The notes beneath the pieces are model-generated. The model saw only the letters and a program-made list of their open reading frames with translations. It did no database searches and was not told the origin of the DNA. Below are positions 6,759 to 13,841 of a DNA stretch of 24,953 bases, one piece after another. Origin of the DNA: an uncultured Clostridia bacterium (GTDB lineage Bacteria; Bacillota; Clostridia; Christensenellales; Aristaeellaceae); assembly GCA_934621505.1 (NCBI GenBank), contig CAKTUU010000032.1, forward strand, positions 1 through 24,953, in the 5' to 3' direction. The position numbers were made by a program, and so were the translations under genes. Numbering within the stretch: position 1 is the first letter of the stretch; every line of letters starts with the position of its first letter.

Positions 6759-7682
6759 ATGACGAGCACCGTTCTTCCCTATCTGCTATCCGGTATCTCC
6801 GTAGGCGGCCAATACGCATTGATCGCCATTGGGTACACCATGGTATACGGCATCCTGCGCCTGATCAACTTTGCCCACGGGGATGTGTTCATGGTGGCGG
6901 GCATTCTGATGGTATACATTTCCGCCAGCGGCATTCCCCTGTACCTGTCCATTCCTCTGGTGCTGGTTTTAACCTCCCTGATCGGCTTTCTGATCGAGCG
7001 GGCCGCCTACAAGCCTCTGCGCACCGCGCCCCGCATGAGCATCATGATTTCGGCCATCGGCGTCAGCTACACGCTGCAAAATCTGGTGCTGTACATTACC
7101 GGCGGCCTGAACCAGTATTACCCCAGCATCCCGTTTATCTCCGAATCGGTTACCATCTTTGGCTCCACCACCAAAATGGTCACCATCGTCACGCCCATTC
7201 TGACGCTGGTGCTGGTAATCGCTCTGGTGCTGCTGATTAACCATACCAAAATCGGCATGGCCATGCGGGCCGTCAGCAAGGACTTTGAAACCAGTCAACT
7301 GATGGGCATCAAAATCAACAGCGTCATTTCCACCACCTTTGTCATCGGCTCCTTTCTGGCGGGGGTGGGTTCCATCCTGTATTTTACCAACTACACCACC
7401 GTCATCCAGACCTCCGGCTCCATGCCCGGCCTGAAGGCCTTTGTCGCGGCGGTATTTGGCGGCATTGGCAGCGTGCCGGGGGCTGTGGTGGGCGCGTTTA
7501 TCATCGGCATCTGCGAAAACATCATCAAGGGTCTGGACGTGATTCTGATCAAATCCGGCATTACCCATCAAATGCTGGGACTGACCACGTTTTCGGACGC
7601 CTTCACCTTTGCGCTGCTGATTATTATTCTCATCGTAAAGCCTACGGGCCTGTTCGGTGAAAAAACGACGGATAAGGTGTGA
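6759..7682 (+). CDS. livH: Branched-chain amino-acid ABC transporter permease LivH
   Basis: This 307-aa integral membrane permease has about eight hydrophobic helices. The N-terminus (SGISVGGQYALIAIGYTMVYGILRLINFAHGDVFM) is the highly conserved LivH signature. The cytoplasmic coupling loop GMAMRAVSKDFETSQLMGI contacts the LivG/LivF ATPases, and the final third contains GLKAFVAAVFGGIGSVPGAVVGA, also diagnostic. It forms the translocation channel with LivM. AAGGAGG lies about 10 nt before ATG 6759. The 111-nt gap from the binding-protein gene is filled mostly by a hairpin. Confidence 0.95.
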   Translation: MTSTVLPYLLSGISVGGQYALIAIGYTMVYGILRLINFAHGDVFMVAGILMVYISASGIPLYLSIPLVLVLTSLIGFLIERAAYKPLRTAPRMSIMISAIGVSYTLQNLVLYITGGLNQYYPSIPFISESVTIFGSTTKMVTIVTPILTLVLVIALVLLINHTKIGMAMRAVSKDFETSQLMGIKINSVISTTFVIGSFLAGVGSILYFTNYTTVIQTSGSMPGLKAFVAAVFGGIGSVPGAVVGAFIIGICENIIKGLDVILIKSGITHQMLGLTTFSDAFTFALLIIILIVKPTGLFGEKTTDKV

Positions 7683-7692
7683 GGTGACCGCT

Positions 7693-8832
7693 ATGACGAT
7701 TGCGAAAAAGGATTACCGTATGCAGCGCAGCCGCCCCAGCCTGGGCGCTGTGGTCACCGGCCTGATTGTGCTGGTCATTTACGCGGGCGTGTTTGTGCTG
7801 GAACAGGCGGTGCCCCCCACCAGCATGCTGTTTACCGTGCTCAAGAAGGGCGCCACTTACGCCCTGGTCGCTGTCTCCATGAACCTGCTGAACGGTTTTA
7901 CGGGTCTGTTTTCCCTGGGACAGGCGGGCTTTATGCTGATTGGCGCGTACACATACGCCATTTTTACCATTCCCGCCGCCAGCCGGTCGGTGGTATACCA
8001 GTACTATGACGGAGGACTGATCCAGTTTGCCATGCCCGTTATTCCGGCGCTGATTCTGGCGGGCGTTATGGCCGCGGTTTTCGCGCTGCTGATCGGTCTG
8101 CCCGTGCTGCGGCTGAAAAGCGACTATCTGGCCATCGCCACACTGGGCTTTGCGGAGATTATCCGTTCCATCTTTCAGTGGGATAAGCTGGGCGCTATTA
8201 CCAACGGCTCCAACATGCTGCGCCTGTTCCCCACCTTTAACGATTTTAACATCAAAGCGGCGGACGGCAGCGTGAGCCTGTACCTGTCCACCACCATTCC
8301 CTTTTTGATCGCGGGCGTGTGCATCGGACTGATTGTGCTGCTGCTGCATTCCAGCTACGGCCGGGCCTTTATGGCCATCCGGGATGACGAGGTAGCGGCG
8401 GAAGCCATGGGCGTTAACCTTGCCCGGCACAAGCGTCTGGCCTTCTGCATCAGCAGCTTTTTTGCCGGAATTGGCGGGGCTATGCTGGCCATGTACCAGA
8501 ACAGCGTGCAGGCCAAGGGCTTTACATCGGCCATGACCTACGAAATTTTGCTGATTGTGGTCATTGGCGGCATTGGGTCAGTAACCGGCAGTTGCCTGAG
8601 CAGCTTCCTGTTTGTGGCCTGCTCGGAATGGTGGCTGCGTTTTCTGGACCAGAAGCAGATGATTGGCGCCTGGGAAGTGCCGCTCCTGCGCAATGGCTTC
8701 CGCCTGGTGGTATTTTCCATCATCATTATGGTGGTGGTGCTGTTCTTCCGCCAGGGCATTATGGGCTCCAAGGAACTGCCCGATCTGATTAACCAATGCA
8801 AAAAGTCCAGGAAGGGAGGCGCGGCCAAATGA
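7693..8832 (+). CDS. livM: Branched-chain amino-acid ABC transporter permease LivM
   Basis: This 379-aa second permease has conserved LivM elements: LNGFTGLFSLGQAGFMLIGAY near the N-terminus, LRLKSDYLAIATLGFAEIIR in the middle, the coupling loop GRAFMAIRDDEVAAEAMGVN, and ILLIVVIGGIGSVTGS near the end. ATG 7693 (GAGGTG ribosome binding site overlapping the livH stop region) is preferred to an in-frame upstream start at 7657, which lies inside livH. It overlaps livG by 4 nt (ATGA). The short basic tail (KKSRKGGAAK) lies beyond the conserved domain. Confidence 0.94.
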   Translation: MTIAKKDYRMQRSRPSLGAVVTGLIVLVIYAGVFVLEQAVPPTSMLFTVLKKGATYALVAVSMNLLNGFTGLFSLGQAGFMLIGAYTYAIFTIPAASRSVVYQYYDGGLIQFAMPVIPALILAGVMAAVFALLIGLPVLRLKSDYLAIATLGFAEIIRSIFQWDKLGAITNGSNMLRLFPTFNDFNIKAADGSVSLYLSTTIPFLIAGVCIGLIVLLLHSSYGRAFMAIRDDEVAAEAMGVNLARHKRLAFCISSFFAGIGGAMLAMYQNSVQAKGFTSAMTYEILLIVVIGGIGSVTGSCLSSFLFVACSEWWLRFLDQKQMIGAWEVPLLRNGFRLVVFSIIIMVVVLFFRQGIMGSKELPDLINQCKKSRKGGAAK

Positions 8833-9677
8833 GCAGCAACGAGCAAATCATTCTGGAAATGGAAAATGTAACCATGCAATTTGGCGGCGTAGTGGCCGTG
8901 GACAGCCTGAGCATGCATGTGGACAAGGGCGAAATTGTGGCGCTGATTGGTCCCAACGGCGCGGGCAAAACCACCGCCTTTAACGTTGCGACCGGCGTAT
9001 ACGCCCCCACCAACGGCTGCGTGAAACTGCGGGGCAAAATCATCGCTCAGGGCCATCCCACCGGGAAAATGAAAAAGCTGTATGGCGGCAGCCACATTGG
9101 GGAATACGGCCGCTGCATCGCCAACACCCCGGACAAAATTACGGAAATGGGCGTGGCCCGCACCTTTCAGAACATTCGCCTGTTTAAGGGCATGACCGTT
9201 TTGGAAAACGTGCTGGTAGCCCGTCATATGCGCATGAAGGCGGGGCTGTTTTCCAGCATGCTGCACCTGAACATGCAGGAGGAAAAGCGGATTCGTCAGG
9301 AATCGTTGGACCTGCTGGATATGCTGGGGCTCGCGGACCTGGCGGATGAAAAAGCCTCCTCGCTGCCCTATGGAAAGCAGCGCTACCTGGAAATTGCCCG
9401 CGCTCTGGCCACTGACCCCCGTCTATTGCTGCTGGACGAACCTGCCGCAGGCATGAACCCCCAGGAAACCGATGAGCTAAGTGATTTTATTCGCAAAATC
9501 AAGGAAGATTTCGCGTTAACCATCTTTTTAATCGAGCATCACATGAATCTGGTTATGGACATCAGCGACCGCATTTATGTGCTGGACTTTGGCCGCCTCA
9601 TCGCCGAGGGCACCCCGGCGCAGATTCAGGCCAACCCGGACGTAATCGCGGCCTATCTGGGGGTGGAGGAAGAATGA
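8829..9677 (+). CDS. livG: Branched-chain amino-acid ABC transporter ATP-binding protein LivG
   Basis: This 282-aa ATPase has Walker A GPNGAGKT (41-48), GVARTFQNIRLF at the Q-loop, the LivG-type divergent signature SLPYGKQR (178-185), Walker B LLLLDEP (199-205) and switch histidine EHH. It powers import together with LivF. It is about 25 residues longer than typical LivG because of extra sequence at roughly residues 74-102 (around KKLYGGSHIGEYGR), between Walker A and the Q-loop, where the usual protein has a short GEDITGL-like turn. The start ATG 8829 forms a 4-nt ATGA overlap with livM. Confidence 0.95.
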   Translation: MSSNEQIILEMENVTMQFGGVVAVDSLSMHVDKGEIVALIGPNGAGKTTAFNVATGVYAPTNGCVKLRGKIIAQGHPTGKMKKLYGGSHIGEYGRCIANTPDKITEMGVARTFQNIRLFKGMTVLENVLVARHMRMKAGLFSSMLHLNMQEEKRIRQESLDLLDMLGLADLADEKASSLPYGKQRYLEIARALATDPRLLLLDEPAAGMNPQETDELSDFIRKIKEDFALTIFLIEHHMNLVMDISDRIYVLDFGRLIAEGTPAQIQANPDVIAAYLGVEEE

Positions 9678-10393
9678 GCATGCTGGAAGTCAAGGACCTG
9701 GTGGTCAGCTATGGCGGCATCGAGGCCCTGAAGGGAATCTCCTTTTCCGTGGAAGAAGGGCAGATTGTGACGCTGATTGGCGCCAACGGCGCTGGTAAAT
9801 CCACCACGCTCAGGGCCATTACCCATCTGGTGACGGCCAAAAGCGGCTCCATCTGCTACAACGGCGATGATATTACCAAGCTGGACACCCAGAAAATTGT
9901 GGAAAAGGGCATTGCGCTGGTTCCGGAGGGGCGGCGGGTTTTCGCCAACCTGACCGTACTGGAAAACCTGAAAATCGGCGCGTACCTGCGTAAGGACGCG
10001 CGGCAGATTCAGGCGGATATAGACTATATCTACACCCTGTTTCCCCGGCTGAAGGAGCGCAGCTGGCAGCTGGCGGGCACCCTGTCCGGCGGCGAACAGC
10101 AAATGCTGGCCGTGGGCCGCGCCATGATGACCCGCCCCAAGCTGATTATGATGGACGAACCCAGCCTGGGCCTGGCCCCTCTGGTTGTAAAGGATATCTT
10201 TGCCATTATCCAGCGTCTGAGGGAAAATGGCATGACCATTCTGCTGATTGAGCAAAACGCCAACGCCGCCCTGCACGCGGCGGACTACGGCTTTGTAATG
10301 GAAACAGGCCGGATTCTGCTGAAAGGAACCGGCGAGGAACTGCTGTCCAGCCCCAGCGTCCAGGAGGCCTACCTGGGCAGAAACAGCCGCTGA
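9674..10393 (+). CDS. livF: Branched-chain amino-acid ABC transporter ATP-binding protein LivF
   Basis: This 239-aa ATPase is the usual LivF length. It shows Walker A GANGAGKS (36-43), the family-specific ALVPEGRRVFANLTVLENL segment, signature LSGGEQQMLAVGRA, Walker B LIMMDEPSLGLAP and a switch region LIEQNA. It starts with a 4-nt overlap with livG (ATGA) and is the last gene of the transporter operon, 4 nt before a strong terminator. Confidence 0.96.
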   Translation: MSMLEVKDLVVSYGGIEALKGISFSVEEGQIVTLIGANGAGKSTTLRAITHLVTAKSGSICYNGDDITKLDTQKIVEKGIALVPEGRRVFANLTVLENLKIGAYLRKDARQIQADIDYIYTLFPRLKERSWQLAGTLSGGEQQMLAVGRAMMTRPKLIMMDEPSLGLAPLVVKDIFAIIQRLRENGMTILLIEQNANAALHAADYGFVMETGRILLKGTGEELLSSPSVQEAYLGRNSR

Positions 10394-10397
10394 AAAA

Positions 10398-10436
10398 CCC
10401 GGCTTTCCGTATATCTGCGGAAAGCCGGGATATTTT
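10398..10436. terminator. Bidirectional rho-independent terminator between livF and the GHKL kinase gene
   Basis: CCCGGCTTTCC (10398-10408) pairs perfectly with GGAAAGCCGGG (10419-10429). ATATTTTTTAT follows on the plus strand and TTTTTCAGC on the minus strand, so it can end both the liv operon and the convergent kinase gene that stops at 10437. Confidence 0.92.
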
Positions 10437-11738
10437 TTATAGATTCAGCAAAAGACGCACCCGGAAAACGCCGTTTTCCGTTTCCACGTCCATTTGGCCG
10501 TGATATCGCTTCACCGTGCTGCTGACGGAATGCAGCCCAACGGCGGGGCCATCGTGCCTGGCGGATCGAAAAAAGCCGTCCTGCGGCTGCAGCTGCCCAG
10601 CGTAGGGGTTTTGAACGGAAATGCCCAGCATTCTTTTGCTGGGCATGGAGCAAAGCACCTGCACCCTGCCGTCCTGCACCTGCGCCGCCGCTTCGATGGC
10701 GTTTTCCAGCAAATTTCCCATAAGCAGGCACATATCCGTTTCCGGCAGCGGAAGCTGCTCCGGCAGTTTCAGCTGCCAGTTCACCTGCACGCCCTTGCTT
10801 TCCGCCAGCGCGTCGTATTGTCCAGCCAGGGAATCCACAGCCGGATTGGCGCACAAAATGGGTCGTTTCCGGTTTAGGCCCGCCTCATATTCATTCAGGT
10901 AGCTGGCCAACTCATCGTATTTCTTTGCCTGCATCAGGCCGGTCATTACATGCAGATGGTGCTTAAAATCGTGCCTGAGCTGTTGGGTCTGTTCAATTCT
11001 TTCTCTCCATTCGTAGTAGCGGCGGGTTTCCAGTTCCCGCAGCTCCCGTTCGTTTTTCAAATCCGACTTTTCCTTGATTTCCCGCACCGCCGTATAGATG
11101 GCAAAAATCAGCAGACAGACCAGCGTCAGCAGAAAAATCAGGCTGATAATGGCTACCTGGCGGATGCGTCCGGCCAAAATCACGTTGGGATTTTCGGGAA
11201 CGTACAGCAGCATCATGATTGCACTCAGCATGGGCAGCAGCCACAGCACCCGCCAAAAGCCCTCTTTTTGCAAATTTTCCAGCAGCCAGCCGATATGTTT
11301 GCGCAGCGCCAGCCGGTACAAAGCCGCCGTTGCGCAGGCCAGTCCCAGACAAAGCAGCGCCGACTGAAGGCTAAAGGGCTCGCGGGCTATTTGGGCTTCC
11401 CGGGGAGCCATCAGGTAATTGACCATGGCTGTGCAAAAAGCCAGCAGCATGCAGGCGTTGCAAAACAGCAGCAGGCATTGCCAAACGGACAGCCGCACGG
11501 ACCGGCAATAGTAGAAAAACAAAAGGGGCAGCAGCGGCAGCAACAGCATATTGGTGGAAATATCCTGCCATGCGCAAAAGGCGGACGCGCCCGGTACAAT
11601 TACCAGGCAGGCAATGCCAAGCTCCGCCAGCAGACGCTTTCGGTCCAGGCGCAATTCCTCCATGACCGGCATGTAGCACATATACACGGCGGGAACCAGC
11701 ATGGCTACCTCCAGCATTTGGCGAATCCACAGCTTCAT
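10437..11738 (-). CDS. GHKL-type sensor histidine kinase (AgrC/LytS-like) with polytopic membrane domain
   Basis: This 433-aa kinase has about six hydrophobic helices in residues 8-215, then a short coiled linker and the phospho-acceptor region LRHDFKHHLHVMTGLM (H256). The ATPase domain has N-box NLLENAIEA (342-350) and a reduced G-box GPAVGLHSV. The RHDFxHH motif and layout are those of the kinases paired with LytTR regulators, several of which sense peptides. No agrB/agrD-type peptide genes are adjacent, so the ligand is unknown. The start codon overlaps the stop of the upstream regulator gene (ATGA), so the two are translationally coupled. The gene ends at a bidirectional terminator. Confidence 0.9.
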   Translation of the reverse strand: MKLWIRQMLEVAMLVPAVYMCYMPVMEELRLDRKRLLAELGIACLVIVPGASAFCAWQDISTNMLLLPLLPLLFFYYCRSVRLSVWQCLLLFCNACMLLAFCTAMVNYLMAPREAQIAREPFSLQSALLCLGLACATAALYRLALRKHIGWLLENLQKEGFWRVLWLLPMLSAIMMLLYVPENPNVILAGRIRQVAIISLIFLLTLVCLLIFAIYTAVREIKEKSDLKNERELRELETRRYYEWRERIEQTQQLRHDFKHHLHVMTGLMQAKKYDELASYLNEYEAGLNRKRPILCANPAVDSLAGQYDALAESKGVQVNWQLKLPEQLPLPETDMCLLMGNLLENAIEAAAQVQDGRVQVLCSMPSKRMLGISVQNPYAGQLQPQDGFFRSARHDGPAVGLHSVSSTVKRYHGQMDVETENGVFRVRLLLNL

Positions 11739-12478
11739 CGCTTATCGCCCTCCTGCATTCGCTGAAACTGATAGTGCAGGTAGTCCTTAGCCAGCTCGCC
11801 CCGGCTGCGCTGCCTCAGGGGAAAGGCCGACCCGTCTTTCATATAAACCGCGCCATCCTCCAATTTAAGGGTTTCATCCATATTGATCAGCACGCCCCGG
11901 TTCACCAGCAAAAAACGGGCATCCGTTTTCAGCAGCTGCTCCAATTCGCTGAAAGGGGTCAGGCTTCGCAGCATATCCCCGCCCGTCAGCCGTACACGGG
12001 AGTAATGGCCATCCGCTACAATGGATTCAATCTGCTTGCGGGGCAAATTCGCCGTCTGTCTTGGCAGGCGCAGGTGGATATCGTCCCCGCCGCCCAGAAA
12101 GCGAATCAGTTCAGCAATGACACGCTCCAGTTCCTCGGTTTTCAGCGGCTTGAGCAAGTAGTCGAAGGGATGCACCGGAAAAACCTGCCATGCGTATTCC
12201 GCCGAGCTTGTCAAAAAGATGACCGGGCAGACCGGGTTTTCCCGGCGCAGGCGGCGCGCCGTTTCCACCCCGCCAATTCCATCCATGCAGATATCCATCA
12301 AAACCGCCGTACGCTCCTCGCGGCACAGGGGAGACGCCAAAAAGGTCTCGCCGTTTAAAAACACCTGGCATTTCGCCAAAAACGGCGTCGCGCGTTCCGC
12401 GGCGACGCGCTCTATTTCCTCCGCCAGCCGCCGCGCTTCCTCCGGCTGATCCTCCACAATCGCAAAATCAATCTGCAC
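11735..12478 (-). CDS. LytTR-family response regulator
   Basis: This 247-aa protein has a receiver domain with acidic pocket VEDQ (9-11), phospho-acceptor LMDICMDGIGG (D62), FLTSS and DYLLKPL (K110). A LytTR DNA-binding domain follows at about 135-240 (IESIVADGHYSRVRL, then FLLVNRGVLINMD). The start is taken as GTG 12478 rather than far-upstream codons because AAGGAGGG lies 7 nt before it and the receiver beta-1 strand (QIDFAIVED) then begins immediately. It is co-transcribed with the kinase. The likely target is the divergent promoter of two secreted proteins, where a 14-bp direct repeat is found. Confidence 0.92.
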   Translation of the reverse strand: MQIDFAIVEDQPEEARRLAEEIERVAAERATPFLAKCQVFLNGETFLASPLCREERTAVLMDICMDGIGGVETARRLRRENPVCPVIFLTSSAEYAWQVFPVHPFDYLLKPLKTEELERVIAELIRFLGGGDDIHLRLPRQTANLPRKQIESIVADGHYSRVRLTGGDMLRSLTPFSELEQLLKTDARFLLVNRGVLINMDETLKLEDGAVYMKDGSAFPLRQRSRGELAKDYLHYQFQRMQEGDKR

Positions 12479-12511
12479 AGGGCCGCCCTCCTTATCCTGA
12501 GTTCTGACCGT

Positions 12512-12520
12512 ATTATAACA
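12512..12520 (-). promoter_or_regulatory. Extended -10 of the regulator/kinase operon
   Basis: The minus strand reads TGTTATAAT, a consensus -10 with an extended TG element, 34 nt upstream of GTG 12478. No recognisable -35 occurs at 16-18 nt, which suggests dependence on the extended element or on an activator bound to the direct repeats further upstream. Confidence 0.6.
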
Positions 12521-12551
12521 CAAATTTCCCCTTCCTTCATTTCCCATTCCA

Positions 12552-12585
12552 GCGGCTTTCGTGCAGAAAAGGCGGCTTTCGTGCA
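12552..12585 (+). promoter_or_regulatory. 14-bp direct repeat, probable LytTR regulator binding site
   Basis: GCGGCTTTCGTGCA occurs perfectly at 12552-12565 and 12572-12585, a 20-nt period. LytTR regulators such as AgrA bind pairs of direct repeats about two helical turns apart just upstream of the -35. These repeats end 8 nt before the -35 of the secreted-protein promoter and also lie upstream of the regulator's own -10. The assignment to this regulator is inference from position and geometry. Confidence 0.65.
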
Positions 12586-12593
12586 AGGGATGA

Positions 12594-12622
12594 TTGTGCC
12601 GCGGGCCGCGGCATGGTATAAT
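12594..12622 (+). promoter_or_regulatory. Promoter of the secreted paralogue pair, with a palindrome in its spacer
   Basis: TTGTGC (12594-12599), a 17-nt spacer and TATAAT (12617-12622). Inside it, TGCCGCGG-G-CCGCGGCA (12597-12613) is a perfect 8-bp inverted repeat around one base, covering half of the -35 and most of the spacer. It could be an operator. The transcript would have a leader of about 68 nt. Confidence 0.7.
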
Positions 12623-12696
12623 CTGTGTATTCCCGTGAGCCCCTTTATTAGGGCGTCCAGTGGGAGTCAAAAAATTTGAAAGTGGAGTGAACCATC

Positions 12697-13200
12697 ATGA
12701 AAAAACTGCTTGCAACCCTGTTGGTCCTTTCTATGCTTTTGTGCCTGCCCATGGCTCTGGCCGAGGAAGGCGGCGAAATCGCGTCTATTGAAAACACGCC
12801 CTCCTATGAAGGCACCCAGATTGCCCTGGGCGACACCGGCGTTGTTTTGACCATTCCCAGCGACTGGACGGTTGCCCAGGCTCCCGACGGCTGCCTGTGC
12901 GCCTATATGTCCGCCGACGGCACCATCGGCATGAGCGTGATGCTGGCCCAGGACCTGGACACCTGCTATGAAGCCGCCTCCAAAATGGTGGAAGAAGGCA
13001 CCGCCAAGGACCTGATGGAAGTTTCCATCAACGACAATTACTACATGCTGTACACCTCTGCCGATGAGCTGTCCAACTACGCCTACCTGCCCTATTCTGA
13101 CGAAAACTGTCTGGTCATCGCCTTTGGCGCCAGCTCCGCCGATGTGCAAAGCGATATCCCCGCTGAAATTCTGGGTACTGCCGCCCTAGCGGAGGAATAA
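12697..13200 (+). CDS. Small secreted protein, possible PsbP/Mog1/DUF1795-like fold (first of a paralogous pair)
   Basis: This 167-aa exported protein has signal peptide MKKLLATLLVLSMLLCLPMALA, cleaved before EEGGE. The mature part begins with YEGTQIALGDTGVVLTIPSDWTV. This is an amphipathic beta-strand followed by a P-x-D-W turn, as in PsbP/DUF1795-type proteins, and it ends with an alpha-helix (SDIPAEILGTA). The neighbouring gene encodes a paralogue with the same layout (FEGSYIGFEDYGFQICLPNDWNV). No catalytic motif is seen and I do not recognise a specific function. The gene lies divergently from the LytTR system behind a promoter with LytTR-like repeats, so it is probably that system's output. 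ATG 12697 is preceded by a weak GGAG ribosome binding site. Confidence 0.8.
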   Translation: MKKLLATLLVLSMLLCLPMALAEEGGEIASIENTPSYEGTQIALGDTGVVLTIPSDWTVAQAPDGCLCAYMSADGTIGMSVMLAQDLDTCYEAASKMVEEGTAKDLMEVSINDNYYMLYTSADELSNYAYLPYSDENCLVIAFGASSADVQSDIPAEILGTAALAEE

Positions 13201-13218
13201 AAGAAAGGATTGCATGTC

Positions 13219-13713
13219 ATGAAAAAAACAATGGCCTTTGTTCTGGCGGCAATGATGCTGCTGTGTTCCACCCTGGCCTGCGCGCAGGAAATGCCCTTTG
13301 AAGGCAGCTACATTGGTTTTGAGGATTACGGCTTCCAGATTTGTCTGCCCAACGATTGGAATGTGCTGGACGTTTCCGATGTTTCGGATGAAAGCGGTAT
13401 TTTCTTCGCCGCTCAGTCTCCCGACAGCACCTGGGCGGTGGCCATTCAGTACACCGACCTGGGCGAAACGTACACCATCGACCAGGTGGCCCAGGAATTC
13501 CAGGACGCTTATGGCAATGCCAGCGTAACCGAGATCAACGGCATCTCCTTTGTTTCCTTCCGTCTGGAGGACGACAACCAGATGGCGGTAGCCTGTCTGG
13601 GCGGACAGCAAACCGGGATGTATGTGTTTTTCTTCACCCCGGCGGACGACGCGGACTTTACCCCCATCGCCCAGGCCATCGCCGGTTCCATTTCCGCTTA
13701 CGAGGCGGAGTAA
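13219..13713 (+). CDS. Small secreted protein, paralogue of the preceding gene
   Basis: This 164-aa protein has signal peptide MKKTMAFVLAAMMLLCSTLACA, with cleavage likely before QEMPF. The cysteine near the cleavage site (TLAC) only poorly fits a lipobox. The mature sequence parallels its upstream neighbour: FEGSYIGFEDYGFQICLPNDW, an FFAAQSPDSTWAVAIQYTDLG strand pair, and a C-terminal helix PIAQAIAGSISAYEAE. ATG 13219 is preferred to the TTG at 13210 because AAAGGA lies 9 nt upstream and the signal peptide starts with MKK. It is 18 nt downstream of its paralogue and shares its promoter. A hairpin terminator follows. Function unknown. Confidence 0.8.
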   Translation: MKKTMAFVLAAMMLLCSTLACAQEMPFEGSYIGFEDYGFQICLPNDWNVLDVSDVSDESGIFFAAQSPDSTWAVAIQYTDLGETYTIDQVAQEFQDAYGNASVTEINGISFVSFRLEDDNQMAVACLGGQQTGMYVFFFTPADDADFTPIAQAIAGSISAYEAE

Positions 13714-13727
13714 TCTCCCCCCTTTTT

Positions 13728-13769
13728 ACACACCCTGCTTGCTCGAAAGGGCGCGCAGGGTGTGTTTTG
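13728..13769 (+). terminator. Terminator of the secreted paralogue operon
   Basis: ACACACCCTGC (13728-13738) pairs perfectly with GCAGGGTGTGT (13755-13765), with a 16-nt loop, followed by TTTTGT. Confidence 0.85.
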
Positions 13770-13776
13770 TATTCCC

Positions 13777-13805
13777 TTGTCAGAAACCGTTATTTGCGGT
13801 ATGAT
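13777..13805 (+). promoter_or_regulatory. Promoter of the rhodanese-PP-loop fusion gene
   Basis: TTGTCA (13777-13782), a 17-nt spacer and TATGAT (13800-13805), immediately after the preceding terminator. The leader is about 30 nt long. Confidence 0.7.
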
Positions 13806-13841
13806 GCTAACGTTATTTTTATCCGGAAAGGAACGCCGTTT

